A stretch of 64,000 nt of DNA, taken from an uncultured Alphaproteobacteria bacterium (GTDB lineage Bacteria; Pseudomonadota; Alphaproteobacteria; Caulobacterales; Caulobacteraceae). The stretch covers positions 27,888 to 91,887 of the forward strand of contig CAIVVM010000024.1 in assembly GCA_903909375.1 (NCBI GenBank), read 5' to 3'. A program made the translations under genes and the position numbers. Below are positions 1 to 8,282 of the stretch, piece by piece; position 1 is the stretch's first letter, and each line of letters starts with the position of its first letter. The notes under the pieces were generated by a model. The model was given only the letters and a program-made list of their open reading frames with translations. It ran no database searches and was not told the DNA's origin.

Positions 1-106
1 TCTCGCTGGTGGTGTCCCGCATAGCCCCCAGCGGGGCGAAGGCGGCGTCGTAGAAGCGTATGGCCCGCGCCATGTCGTCCACGCCGATCGTCGAATAGGC
101 GATCAT
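1..106 (-). CDS. VOC (glyoxalase-fold) family protein, N-terminal part only
   Basis: The reading frame starts at the ATG complementary to 104-106 and runs off the left edge, leaving about 35 residues. They begin MIAYSTIGVDDMARAIRFYD. The beta strand followed by a helix reading 'D-x-ARAIRFYDAAFAPLGA' is the usual opening of single-domain vicinal-oxygen-chelate proteins, a fold that includes glyoxalases, dioxygenases and resistance proteins. The metal ligands and substrate pocket lie outside the window, so the reaction cannot be assigned. The gene lies just downstream of the acyl-CoA dehydrogenase-like gene on the same strand, with only two bases between them, so the two are probably cotranscribed. 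Confidence 0.7.
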   Translation of the reverse strand, partial: MIAYSTIGVDDMARAIRFYDAAFAPLGAMRDTTSE

Positions 107-108
107 CG

Positions 109-1266
109 TCAAAACCCCGCAGTCATCGTGGGCAATCCCAGGTACAGTCGCCCCGCCGTCTCCGCGATCATCGGCGAGACCATGAAATGCTGCGTGGCCA
201 CATGCACATCGCGGAACTGTCGCTGCAGCGGCGAGACGTCATAGATCGAGCTGCCGCCGGCCAGATTGTACATCATGTCCACCACCGCGGCGGATTCCTG
301 CATGGCGTGCCAGGTGGCCAGCCGCATGTCGCGGCTGTGGCTGAGCGCCACGGGTCCCCCGGCGTTGGCGGCTTCCCAGCCGGCGTCGATGGCGCCGTAG
401 AAGAACGCGCGGGCGGACCGCAGCCGCGCCTCGGCCCGGGCTACCTCCATCTGCGCATAGGACTTCTCGGCCAGCGGCGACGACGACCCGCCGCGCTTCT
501 TCTCACCGGCGATCTTCATGAATTCCGTCAGGCTGGCCCGTGCGATCCCCAGCCCCACCGCCCCCACGCCCTGGGCCAGCGGCGAGAATCCCGGAAACCG
601 GAACAGCGGCCGGTCCGGCGTAGACTTCACCAGATAGCCCGCCGCGCGGTGCTCGGGCACGAACAGGTCCCTGACCTCGAACGCCGTGCTGCCCGTGCCG
701 CTGAGGCCCGCCACATGCCAGGTGTCCAGCGAGATCACGTCCGCAGCCGGAAAGAACAGCATGTGGTTGCGCGGCAATCCGGCGGAGTTGGTCAAGGGCT
801 GGCCGTCCTCCACCAGCACACACCCGCCGCCCACCCAGTCGGCATTGCCCGAGCCCGACCCCCACTGCCAGGTTCCGTTGACGCGGAAGCCCCCGGCCAC
901 CCTTGTCGCCGTCCCGGACGCGGCGAACACGCCTGAGATCAGGCTCGCGGGATTGGCCAGCAGCTCGCCGGCAGCTTCATCCGTCAGCCGCGCCAGCGCC
1001 AGGCCGGTGGTCGCGCCGATGAAGGTCACCCAGGCGCTGGCGGCGTCGCCTTCCGCCACGGCCTCGACCACCTGTGCGGCGATGGACGGCGGGACCTCCA
1101 GGCCGCCGGCGTTCTCGCCGACGTACATCCGGTAGAAGCCGGCCTCGCCCAGCCGGCAGGCGATATCCCCCGGCAGCCGCCGCAGCGCCTCGATCTCGCC
1201 CCCGCGCGGGGCGATCTCGGCTGCGATGGCTCTGGCGGTGTCGACCAGTCCGTGGATGTTGCTCAT
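109..1266 (-). CDS. acyl-CoA dehydrogenase-fold flavoprotein (possibly a flavin-dependent monooxygenase)
   Basis: This 385-residue protein has the layout of the acyl-CoA dehydrogenase superfamily: an N-terminal helical domain, a middle beta domain containing 'TWHVAGLSGTGSTAFEVRDLFVP' type sequence (about residues 195-220), and a C-terminal helical domain. The 'W...GTGS' segment and the 'HVATQHFMVSP' C-terminal stretch resemble the branch that includes HsaA/p-hydroxyphenylacetate-type two-component monooxygenases (Acyl-CoA_dh_2) more than fatty acid dehydrogenases. The start at 1266 is preceded by GGGGAA five bases upstream. An ATG 30 bases further up is less well placed. It is divergent from the hydrolase at 1444 and cotranscribed with the VOC gene. 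The substrate is unknown. Confidence 0.8.
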   Translation of the reverse strand: MSNIHGLVDTARAIAAEIAPRGGEIEALRRLPGDIACRLGEAGFYRMYVGENAGGLEVPPSIAAQVVEAVAEGDAASAWVTFIGATTGLALARLTDEAAGELLANPASLISGVFAASGTATRVAGGFRVNGTWQWGSGSGNADWVGGGCVLVEDGQPLTNSAGLPRNHMLFFPAADVISLDTWHVAGLSGTGSTAFEVRDLFVPEHRAAGYLVKSTPDRPLFRFPGFSPLAQGVGAVGLGIARASLTEFMKIAGEKKRGGSSSPLAEKSYAQMEVARAEARLRSARAFFYGAIDAGWEAANAGGPVALSHSRDMRLATWHAMQESAAVVDMMYNLAGGSSIYDVSPLQRQFRDVHVATQHFMVSPMIAETAGRLYLGLPTMTAGF

Positions 1267-1443
1267 CAGCTTCCCCGCTCGAGCCCGCGTCATGATCCGC
1301 GCAGGACTTGTCCGCAGTTTGGACCCGAAAAGGCCCGCTCTGACAACCGCCGACGGCGCCCGCACGGCGCCTTGTCTCGCCGGCCTCGCGCGACCACAAT
1401 CCCCTCCAACGAACGCAGCCATGGCGTTCGAGCGGAGGTCTCC

Positions 1444-3330
1444 ATGAAATCGCGTCTGGTGGGTTGGTCGATGGCGCTTGCGGCCTTGCTGGCGCCGCCG
1501 GCCATGGCGGCGGCTGCGCCCGCCAGCACGGTTCCCGGCTATCCCGAGGTGCTCGGAGAATATCTGCAGACGCCAGGGTTCGCCGCCCCCGGTACGCCCG
1601 AGGCGCTGAATTCGGCCACCTTCCTGCGGCTGCGGCTGGCCGCCGACGGCGCCAGTCCGAAGCCTGCCAACGCCGTGATCGTCGCCCTGCCGGGCTTCTC
1701 CTCCACCCCCTCGCAGTGGATCTTCCTCGCCAGCCAGATGGTCAAGAAGGCGCCGCAGAGCCAGTGCGAGGGCAAGCCCTGCCGGATCGAGGTCTGGGTG
1801 CTGCAGCGCCGCGGCGCGCACCTGGCCGATACCTCCGGCCTGATCGCCGCCCGCAAGGCCAGGGACCCGGCGGTTGCGCTCAAATACTACTACGGCACGC
1901 CGGTCACGCGCCCCGGCCCCGGTCCCGGTGCGCCTGCCCTCATTCTCGCCCCCGGCCCCGACGCCAGCTTCAAGGCCCTGACCCAGACCGACCTGGGCTT
2001 CATGGCCGACTGGGGCTTCGAGGCCTACGCCGGCGACGTCGACGCCATGATCGGCCTGATCAGGACCCGGTCAGGCGCCCGCAATGTCTTCCTGGCCGGC
2101 CACAGCCAGGGCGGCGGCTTTGTCGCCAACTATGCGTCCCGCCTCCAGCCGGACGGCAAACGCGGGGTCGACCGGCTGGCCGGTCTGATCTTCCTGGACG
2201 GAGGCCCCTCCGCCGGCGGCGAGGACAAGCCCACCGACGCCCAGCTGAACGCCTACTTCAGCCGCGTGGCTGACCTGCGCTCCGGCAAGTCCAAGGTCTA
2301 CACCGACGGCAACGGCGTGCTGGGGCCTGTCGCCAGCCTGACCTCCTTCATGGGCCAGTCGGTCACCGGCCTCTACTACGCCTTCTCCGATCCGAAGGCC
2401 GAGACGATCTTCCCGATGCGCGCCGTGGGCTCGGCGTCGGCGCCCGGCGACGACTTCCTGAACGGCCTGCGCGTCACCTGGCAGGCCCGCGCCGGGGTCA
2501 CCTTCGACACCGAACCCGTAGCCGGCGGCGCCGTCCAGTTGTCTATCCTGCGCTTCCTGGGGCAGGGCCTGGGCAAGCTCGACTTCACGCCCCTGCCGGG
2601 AACCGAGGCCCTCTGCGACAAGACGCCCGAGCCGCCGATGCTGGGCCCGCCCCGCACGGGCGCGGCGGTCACCTGCACGCCGACCGCGGCCATGCTGGAT
2701 CCGAAGAGGGTCTATGGCTGGATCGAAGGCGGCGGTAATGGCGGGGTCGCCGACCCCAGCAAGGCCATGCTGTGGCTGCAGGCCCAGGCCTGGGCGCCCT
2801 CGCGCACCAACGTCCGTCCCGCCACGGCCACCTTTGCGCAGAGCGGCGTGCGCACCCTCGACGCCTCGTCCATGATCGCCTTCAACTGGTACCAGTCCGA
2901 GCGCTGGGACTTCGACGCCAACTTCGTGGGCCGCTACAAGACGCTCAAGATCGATCGCGACGGCATGAAGCTCGACCTAGACAAGTCCGCCATCGCCGCC
3001 ATCCCCGTCTATGTCGCGCGCCAGAGCACCGCGCCTCGCGCGAGCAATCCCTTCCCGGGCGTGACCGACTACACCGAGATCAACAAGGCCGGGACCTTCC
3101 AGTCCGACGCCGCCAAAGCCCTCACCCCGCTGAACCCTGCCATCAACGCGGCCATCTACAACCACACCGACTTCATCGCCGCCGACGACACCACGCCGGA
3201 CAAGGGCAAGCCCGGCGACCCCGGCAATGCCGTGGTCTCCAACACCCTCACCGACTGGGTCCTGAAACGCTCAAAAGGCGCCGCCACCACCCCGACCCCC
3301 AGGGCGCTGGGCGTGAGGGACGTGTTCTAA
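1444..3330 (+). CDS. secreted alpha/beta hydrolase
   Basis: This is a 628-residue protein with a cleavable signal peptide (residues 1 to about 23, ending PPAMAAAA). The N-terminal half carries an alpha/beta hydrolase core. It has an oxyanion-type 'ALPGF' loop near residue 91 and the nucleophile elbow GHSQGGG with Ser221. The remaining 400 residues are long for a plain esterase and show no domain I can name. The ATG at 1444 has a GGAGGT ribosome site five bases upstream, and upstream codons in the same frame read as random high-GC sequence. It probably acts in the periplasm or outside the cell on an ester or lactone. The gene ends in front of a double palindrome that may terminate it. Confidence 0.8.
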   Translation: MKSRLVGWSMALAALLAPPAMAAAAPASTVPGYPEVLGEYLQTPGFAAPGTPEALNSATFLRLRLAADGASPKPANAVIVALPGFSSTPSQWIFLASQMVKKAPQSQCEGKPCRIEVWVLQRRGAHLADTSGLIAARKARDPAVALKYYYGTPVTRPGPGPGAPALILAPGPDASFKALTQTDLGFMADWGFEAYAGDVDAMIGLIRTRSGARNVFLAGHSQGGGFVANYASRLQPDGKRGVDRLAGLIFLDGGPSAGGEDKPTDAQLNAYFSRVADLRSGKSKVYTDGNGVLGPVASLTSFMGQSVTGLYYAFSDPKAETIFPMRAVGSASAPGDDFLNGLRVTWQARAGVTFDTEPVAGGAVQLSILRFLGQGLGKLDFTPLPGTEALCDKTPEPPMLGPPRTGAAVTCTPTAAMLDPKRVYGWIEGGGNGGVADPSKAMLWLQAQAWAPSRTNVRPATATFAQSGVRTLDASSMIAFNWYQSERWDFDANFVGRYKTLKIDRDGMKLDLDKSAIAAIPVYVARQSTAPRASNPFPGVTDYTEINKAGTFQSDAAKALTPLNPAINAAIYNHTDFIAADDTTPDKGKPGDPGNAVVSNTLTDWVLKRSKGAATTPTPRALGVRDVF

Positions 3331-3346
3331 AGCCCTGCGACGGCGG

Positions 3347-3472
3347 CCCCCTCCACCCCGCTTCGCGCGGTCCCCCTCCCCCACCGGGGGAGGAGAGGGT
3401 TTGTCGAGGACGGGGTCACATCATTCTCCTCCCCCGTCGGGGGAGGGGGACCGCGGAACGCGGTGGAGGGGG
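3347..3472. repeat. paired REP-like palindromes (inverted pair)
   Basis: Two copies of one C/G-rich palindromic unit face each other: 3347-3396 read on the plus strand and 3424-3472 read on the minus strand. They are separated by about 27 bases. Both begin CCCCCTCCACC, contain GCGGTCCCCCTCCC and end in a GGGGGAGGAGA half-hairpin. The same unit occurs at 4690-4761 and 5141-5201. The pair lies between two convergent genes, so the transcript can fold into a large hairpin and may act as a two-way terminator. Confidence 0.85.
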
Positions 3473-3507
3473 CTCGCCGCCGCTGAAGCCTTCGAAAAAT
3501 ACCCCCC

Positions 3508-4377
3508 CTAAGCCCCCGTCTCCATCGGCAGCTCCGGATCCTTCGTCCACTCCGACATCGACCCGTCATAGACCGCCACCGACGGGTGCCCCAGCCGCGT
3601 CAACGCCAGCGCATCCATCGTCGCCGAGATGCCGCCGCCGCAGTAGAAGATCACGCGCGGCCGTTCAAACGCGCCCACCCCCTCGAACAGCGTCCGCAGC
3701 TCATCGTCGCTGCGATAGAGCCCGTCGGCGTCCAGCAGCGCCGCATAGGGCACATTGCGGCTGCCCTTGATGTGGCCCTTGCGGCCATAGTTCATCTCCG
3801 CCTCGCCCGAGTGCACGCCGGCCGACAGCGCATTGATCGTGCAGACCGCCCCGTCGTCGATCGCCGCCAGCACGGCGTCCCTGTCGGCCCAGGCGTCGGC
3901 CCGCTCGGCGATCACCGCGCTCGCCGCCGGATAGGTCCGCCCTTCAGTCTCCACCGGCCGCCCCTCGGCGGTCCAGCGCGCAAAGCCGCCGTCCAGCACC
4001 GCCACATCGGCCACCCCCGCCGACCGCAATATCCACCACAGCCGCGTCGCCCACATGGGCGTCGAGGTGCTGTAACAAACCACCTTCACCCCCGGCCCGA
4101 TCCCCGCCGCACCCAGCGCCGCCGCCAGCGCCGCACCCTTCAGCCGCGTGAACCCCAGCGGCGCGGTGGTGTCCGAAAGCTCCCGCGCCAGATCCAGAAA
4201 CGCCGCGCCCGGAATATGCCCCGCGGCATAATCCGCCCGCCCGCTCTCCACCACATAGGGCCCGGGCTTCGAGGGCCGCAGATGCACCGTGGCGTCAAAG
4301 ATCCTGACGTCAGGATCGCTGAGATGCGCCGCCACCCATTCCGTCGACACCAGCCCGCGCCCGTCCCAGCCGCTCAT
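3508..4377 (-). CDS. two-domain sulfurtransferase (rhodanese/3-mercaptopyruvate type)
   Basis: At 289 residues this is the normal length for a thiosulfate or 3-mercaptopyruvate sulfurtransferase. The N-terminal rhodanese domain is catalytically inert and carries 'AGHIPGAAFLD' near residue 53. The C-terminal domain has 'GHIKGSRNVP' near 201 and the persulfide-forming Cys246 in CGGGISA. The CxGxxxx loop differs from classical CRKGVT (rhodanese) and CGSGVTA (mercaptopyruvate) loops but is closer to the latter, so mercaptopyruvate is the likelier donor. The protein is cytoplasmic, with no signal peptide. It is convergent with the upstream hydrolase gene and is followed upstream by repeats, so it is probably transcribed alone. 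Confidence 0.88.
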   Translation of the reverse strand: MSGWDGRGLVSTEWVAAHLSDPDVRIFDATVHLRPSKPGPYVVESGRADYAAGHIPGAAFLDLARELSDTTAPLGFTRLKGAALAAALGAAGIGPGVKVVCYSTSTPMWATRLWWILRSAGVADVAVLDGGFARWTAEGRPVETEGRTYPAASAVIAERADAWADRDAVLAAIDDGAVCTINALSAGVHSGEAEMNYGRKGHIKGSRNVPYAALLDADGLYRSDDELRTLFEGVGAFERPRVIFYCGGGISATMDALALTRLGHPSVAVYDGSMSEWTKDPELPMETGA

Positions 4378-4436
4378 GATCGTTTCCTCGTTATGGTAGG
4401 CGTGACCCTCACCCCCGAACGCCTGAAGATCAACCC

Positions 4437-4646
4437 CACCTCCTCCCCCCCGCGAAGCGAGAGGGGGAGGATTGAGGAGAGGGCCGGCTGGGCTTCTGGC
4501 TCGCCACCGGCGGGACGTCGAGGGCCCGAAAGCGTCACAACCGCAGATCCTCGCATTCCCATCGGCGGATCACGCTCTCACGAGCCGGCCCTCTCCTCAG
4601 TCCTCTCCCTCTCGGCTTCGCCGGGGGCGAGGAGGTGGGCTCGCGG
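4437..4646. repeat. about 200-bp dispersed repeat with inverted ends, copy 1
   Basis: This is an imperfect long palindrome. The segment near 4470-4490 (TGAGGAGAGGGCCGGCT) reappears inverted near 4582-4600. The core contains GGGACGTCGAGGGCC and CCCATCGGCGGATCAC. A second copy with the same order of blocks lies at 46474-46690. No convincing gene is present in it. It occupies most of the gap between the sulfurtransferase and the DUF559 gene. Confidence 0.8.
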
Positions 4647-4689
4647 GTGGCGTTGGCAGATGCGCATCGGGAATGCGTGCCTGCCCCAT

Positions 4690-4761
4690 TTCCCCTCACC
4701 TCCCCCGCGTAGCGGCGGGAGGGGGACCGCGCCCCGCAGAGGGCGGGGTGGAGGGGGCAGG
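4690..4761 (-). repeat. REP-like palindrome, inverted relative to the copy at 5141
   Basis: Read on the minus strand, this unit matches the plus-strand unit at 5141-5201 almost base for base: CCCCCTCCACC, an internal CGCCCTCTGCGGGGCG hairpin, GCGGTCCCCCTCCCGCC and GGGGGAGGT. It supplies the last 20 or so codons of the DUF559 gene, giving it a proline/arginine-rich tail. Confidence 0.85.
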
Positions 4762-5124
4762 CCGCGCGCTCCGTCGTTCGTCCGCCAACCTCAAAACACC
4801 ATCCGCAACCCCACCCGGATCCCGAAAAACCTCGGACGCCGGAACGCGCAGCACTGCCACGCCCTGTCGCCAAAGCCATTGATCCCGCGCCTCATTCCGC
4901 TCGCGCTGTTCCTCATCCCAGTGCGAAGACCCGTCGACCTCAACGGCCAGCCTCGCCGAGGGGCAATAGAAGTCAGCAATGATGGAGCCGATCGGATGTT
5001 GTCGGCGGAATGTCGGCTTGTCCGGACTGCGGCCTCGCAGGCGGGTCCATAGCAAAACTTCGGGCGGGCTCATGGACTTTCGCATCGCCCGGGCGCGGGT
5101 GGCGATCAGGGTGATGTTTCGCAT
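4696..5124 (-). CDS. DUF559 domain protein, Vsr/MutH-fold endonuclease-like
   Basis: This 142-residue protein starts MRNITLIATRARAMRKSMS. It carries the DUF559 signature: 'SPPEVLLWTRLRG', then 'RRQHPIGSIIADFYCP' and 'LAVEVDGSSHW'. The D of ADF and the ExD of EVDG are the expected catalytic acidic residues of the very-short-patch-repair/PD-(D/E)XK-like nuclease fold. The biological role of DUF559 proteins is not established. The C-terminal about 22 residues (rich in P, R and S) are encoded by the adjoining palindromic repeat, and a second inverted copy of that repeat lies just upstream of the start. An upstream extension to 5313 is possible but would translate the repeat, so the ATG at 5124 is preferred. 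It may be part of a repeat-bounded mobile cassette. Confidence 0.75.
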   Translation of the reverse strand: MRNITLIATRARAMRKSMSPPEVLLWTRLRGRSPDKPTFRRQHPIGSIIADFYCPSARLAVEVDGSSHWDEEQRERNEARDQWLWRQGVAVLRVPASEVFRDPGGVADGVLRLADERRSARPAPSTPPSAGRGPPPAATRGR

Positions 5125-5140
5125 GACGTGGCTCGTGGCT

Positions 5141-5201
5141 TTCCCCCTCCACCACGCCCTCTTCGGGGCGCGGTCCCCCTCCCGCCACTGCGTGGGGGAG
5201 A
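5141..5201 (+). repeat. REP-like palindrome upstream of the DUF559 gene
   Basis: This is a unit of the family also seen at 3347-3472 and 4690-4761. It contains two nested hairpins, one around CGCCCTCTTCGGGGCG and one formed by CTCCC...GGGGGAG. It is oriented opposite to the 4690-4761 copy, so the two bracket the DUF559 gene as terminal inverted repeats would. Confidence 0.85.
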
Positions 5202-5299
5202 TTAGAACAATACATGAACATTTATGTCGACTGCGGTCAACTTCTGGCGCCCCCACCCCCGCCAGCGTATGAACCCCCCACCGGGGGCAGAACAAACTC

Positions 5300-6574
5300 A
5301 TGGCGTCAGACATCCTCCTCCAGCTTCAGGGCCTCACCGGCCTCGCCCTGATCGTCCTCGTCGCCTGGGGTCTGTCCGAAGACCGCCGCGCCCGGCCCAC
5401 CGCCCTCTGGATCGTGGGCGCCCTGGCCATGCAGATCGCCATCGCGCTGATCGTCGTCCGCGTGCCCTTCGTCTGGTCCATCATCGGGCTGGCCAACCAC
5501 GCGGTGGCGGCCATCGAGCAGGCCTCGCTGGTCGGCTCCAGCTACATGTTCGGCTACACGGGCGGCGGGCCGCTGCCGTTTGAGCTGAAAGAGGGCGTCG
5601 CGCCGCCCCTGATCATCGCCTTCCAGATCCTGCCGCTGATCATCGTCTATTCGGCGCTGGCGGCGCTGATGTGGCACTGGGGGATTCTGTCGCGGATCGT
5701 TCAGGGCCTGTCCTGGGCGCTGCGCCGCACGCTCGGCGTCAGCGGCGTGGTGGGCCTTAGCGCAGGCGCGAACATCTTCCTGGGCGTGGTGGAATCGCCG
5801 CTGGTGGTGCGGGCCTATTTCGAGCGGATGAGCCGCTCGGAGCTGTTCGCCGTCATGGTGCTGGCCATGTCCAACATCTCCGGCGTGCTGCTGGTGCTCT
5901 ATGCCCAGACCCTGTCGAGGAGCGTGCCCGACGCGGTCGGCCACATGATCTCGGCCTCGCTGATCTCGCTGCCGGCGTCGATTCTCATCGCGCGCTTGAT
6001 GGTGCCGGGGCAGGGCGGGACCGACGCCTCTGTCGACGAGGCGGGCCTCACCTACGACAGCAGTATCGACGCCATCGTGCGCGGCACCATGGACGGCGTG
6101 CAGCTGTTCCTGGCGGTGATCGGCGTGATCATCGTGATCTTCGCCCTGGTCGCCCTGGTGGATCAGGCCCTGACGCTGGCGCCCCTGTTCGACGGCCAGC
6201 CTCTGACGCTCCGTCGCATCTTCGGCTGGCTGTTTTCGCCCCTGATGTGGACGCTCGGCGTGCCCTGGGATCAGGCGCCCCAGGCCGGCGCCCTGATGGG
6301 CACCAAGACCATCCTCAACGAATATGTCGCCTATCTGGACCTGGCCGCCCTGCCGGCGGGCGCCTTCGATCCGCGCAGCCAGCTGATCGTCACCTATGCC
6401 CTGTGCGGCGTGGCGAACCTCGCCAGCGTCGGCCTGCTGGTCTCCACCATCGGCACCCTGGCCCCCGGCCGCCGCGCCGAGGTGGCGGCGCTGGGCATGA
6501 AGTCCTGGCTGGCCGGCAACATGGCCTCCGCCATGACCGGCGCCGTCATCGGCCTCGTGACCTGGGCGGGGTGA
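5300..6574 (+). CDS. CNT-family nucleoside:cation symporter
   Basis: This is a 424-residue integral membrane protein with about ten hydrophobic segments. The core 'GLSAGANIFLGVVESPLVVRAYFERMSRSELFAVMVLAMSNISG' (split here as seen around residues 152-195) matches the concentrative nucleoside transporter family, where the ExPLxV and NISG loops bind cation and nucleoside. The GTKTILNEYVAYLDL segment near residue 335 is the second family signature. Length matches bacterial NupC-type carriers (about 400). It probably imports nucleosides with protons or sodium ions across the inner membrane. It stands alone, bounded by palindromic repeats on both sides. Confidence 0.9.
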   Translation: MASDILLQLQGLTGLALIVLVAWGLSEDRRARPTALWIVGALAMQIAIALIVVRVPFVWSIIGLANHAVAAIEQASLVGSSYMFGYTGGGPLPFELKEGVAPPLIIAFQILPLIIVYSALAALMWHWGILSRIVQGLSWALRRTLGVSGVVGLSAGANIFLGVVESPLVVRAYFERMSRSELFAVMVLAMSNISGVLLVLYAQTLSRSVPDAVGHMISASLISLPASILIARLMVPGQGGTDASVDEAGLTYDSSIDAIVRGTMDGVQLFLAVIGVIIVIFALVALVDQALTLAPLFDGQPLTLRRIFGWLFSPLMWTLGVPWDQAPQAGALMGTKTILNEYVAYLDLAALPAGAFDPRSQLIVTYALCGVANLASVGLLVSTIGTLAPGRRAEVAALGMKSWLAGNMASAMTGAVIGLVTWAG

Positions 6575-6608
6575 GGGGCTGAGCTTTCACCATCGGACGA
6601 CCACGGTC

Positions 6609-6765
6609 GCCCCTTCTCCCCTTGTGGGAGAAGGTGGCAGGCGAAGCCTGACGGATGAGGGGTCGATGACAATCTCAGGCAAATCCCGGACATCATATCG
6701 GCCCGGCCGCGCGACCCCTCATCCGACCGCCTGCGGCGGCCACCTTCTCCCGCAAGGGGAGAAGG
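6609..6765. repeat. long imperfect palindrome of a second REP-like family
   Basis: The left arm (6609-6665: CCCTTCTCCCCTTGTGGGAG onward to GATGAGGGGTCG) and right arm (6712-6765: CGACCCCTCATCC to the closing GGGGAGAAGG) are inverted copies separated by about 45 bases. Each arm also has its own small hairpin (CAGGCGAAGCCTG; CCGCCTGCGGCGG). The sequence resembles dispersed palindromes known from alphaproteobacterial genomes. It probably forms a long hairpin in the transcript downstream of the transporter gene. Confidence 0.8.
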
Positions 6766-6838
6766 AAAACCCGCGTCTAGCGCTTGCGCAATCGCCGGGC
6801 AGGGGGAACCCTCCAGTGCGAAAAGGTCCCTAACCCCC

Positions 6839-7441
6839 ATGTTCGACGCCAAACTCCGCCCCCTGATCGACCCGGCCCTCAACCGCATGGGCGCCGCCCT
6901 GGCGCACGCCGGGATCACGGCCAATCAGGTGACGGTGGCCGGCGCGCTGTGCGGGGCCCTGGCCGGCGTCGCCATCGGGCTGGGACATCCGCTGGCCGGG
7001 CTGGGGTTCATCCTCGCCAGCCGGCTGCTGGACGGGCTGGACGGCGCCATCGCCCGCGCCGGCAGCTCCACCGACTTCGGCGGCTACCTCGATATCGTCT
7101 GCGACTATGTCTTCTACCTGGCCGTGCCGCTGGGCTTCGGCTTCGCGGCGGCGGAAAACCTGCCCTATGCCCTGGCCCTGGTGGCCGCCTTCACCCTCAC
7201 CGCCGTCAGCTTCCTGGCCTTCGCGGCCCTGGCGGCCAAGCGCGGCGTGGAGACCGACGCGCATGGGCCCAAGAGCTTCTTCTACAGCACCGGACTGGCC
7301 GAAGGCGCCGAGACGATCCTGGCCTTCGTCCTGATGTGCCTGGCGCCCGGCCTGTTCCCGGCCATCGCCGCGGTCTTCACCGCCCTTTGTGTCCTGACCG
7401 TGATCCAGCGTAGCGTGATCGCCCGGCGTGTGTTTCGATAG
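6839..7441 (+). CDS. CDP-alcohol phosphatidyltransferase family membrane protein
   Basis: This is a 200-residue, multi-pass membrane protein. Residues 65-89 carry the family signature of four aspartates and glycines, DGLDGAIAR followed by GGYLDIVCD, which binds the CDP-alcohol and two metal ions. The family joins a CDP-activated alcohol or diacylglycerol to a second alcohol at the inner membrane (for example phosphatidylglycerolphosphate or phosphatidylinositolphosphate synthases). The short N-terminus and the absence of other domains do not show which lipid is made. It is followed 26 bases later by the DUF1499 gene and then an FAD oxidoreductase on the same strand, a likely operon. Confidence 0.88.
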   Translation: MFDAKLRPLIDPALNRMGAALAHAGITANQVTVAGALCGALAGVAIGLGHPLAGLGFILASRLLDGLDGAIARAGSSTDFGGYLDIVCDYVFYLAVPLGFGFAAAENLPYALALVAAFTLTAVSFLAFAALAAKRGVETDAHGPKSFFYSTGLAEGAETILAFVLMCLAPGLFPAIAAVFTALCVLTVIQRSVIARRVFR

Positions 7442-7467
7442 CGGCCGCCACTGATAAAGGTCCTCCG

Positions 7468-8277
7468 ATGAAACTGCTGATCGCCCGCGTCTCGCTGATC
7501 CTGTCCCTGCTGCTGCCGGTCTACTTCATGGTGGCGGCGCTTGGGGTGAAGTTCGGCCTGTGGCCCTGGCAGTTCGGCCTGATGAAGCTGATCGTTCAGT
7601 TCGGCCTGCCGCTGATCGGTATCACCCTGCTGCTGGGTCTTGTGGCGCTGGTATGGACCCTGGTCCGCAAGCCGCGCACCGGCTGGGCCATGGCGCTGGT
7701 GGGCCTGCTGATCCCGGTGCTGGCCCTGGGCTACCTGGGCTCGGTGCGGGCGAAGTCGGCTGACATTCCGCCGATCCACGACATCTCCACCGACATCGTC
7801 GATGCGCCGGTCTTCTCCGCGAAGGTGATGGCGGCGCGTCAGGCCATGAGCGCCAATCCGGTGAACCCCATGACGGCGCCCATGGGCAGTCTGGACGCCT
7901 ACAAGGCGCCGGCCTTCTCGAAGATCGCCGCCTTGACCTTGGGTCAAGTGGGCCACGCAGCCTATCCGGCCGTCCGCACCCTGACCGTCGCCGCTGATCC
8001 CGCCAGGGCCGCCGCCGCCGCCCAGGCCGAGGCCGCGGCCCAGGGCTGGACCGGCGTCACCGCCGACCCTGCCGTCGGCGTCGTCGAGGCCACAGCCGAG
8101 ACCTTCTGGTTCGGCTTCAAGGATGATGTGGTCGTCCGGGTTCGCCCGGGTGCGACCGGCGGTTCGATCGTCGACGTCCGCTCCACCTCCCGCGTGGGCC
8201 TCAGCGACATCGGCGCCAACGCCGCCCGCATCCAGAAATTCCTGACCGGCCTGAAGACGCGACTGGCCGCGGCCTAG
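7468..8277 (+). CDS. DUF1499 family membrane protein
   Basis: This 269-residue protein has three hydrophobic segments in the first 95 residues, followed by a soluble domain. The soluble part ends with 'IVDVRSTSRVGLSDIGANAARIQKFL', the diagnostic closing motif of DUF1499 (usually DVRSxSRxGxxDxGxNxxRIxxF). Family function is unknown. The ribosome site AAAGG lies eight bases before the ATG. It sits between the phosphatidyltransferase and the FAD oxidoreductase genes with short gaps (26 and 5 bases), so it is expected to be translated from the same message. Confidence 0.85.
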   Translation: MKLLIARVSLILSLLLPVYFMVAALGVKFGLWPWQFGLMKLIVQFGLPLIGITLLLGLVALVWTLVRKPRTGWAMALVGLLIPVLALGYLGSVRAKSADIPPIHDISTDIVDAPVFSAKVMAARQAMSANPVNPMTAPMGSLDAYKAPAFSKIAALTLGQVGHAAYPAVRTLTVAADPARAAAAAQAEAAAQGWTGVTADPAVGVVEATAETFWFGFKDDVVVRVRPGATGGSIVDVRSTSRVGLSDIGANAARIQKFLTGLKTRLAAA

Positions 8278-8282
8278 GCGCC

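Noticed and set aside
1267..1821. Long N-terminal extension of the acyl-CoA dehydrogenase-like gene to 1821
   Set aside because: The extra 185 residues are arginine-rich antisense of the hydrolase gene. The ATG at 1266 has a good ribosome site.
4374..4562. Small minus-strand frame inside the dispersed repeat upstream of the sulfurtransferase
   Set aside because: Its codons come from the repeat, and the second repeat copy does not preserve the frame.
3347..5201. CRISPR array
   Set aside because: The repeats are few, palindromic, in both orientations and unevenly spaced, with no cas genes nearby.
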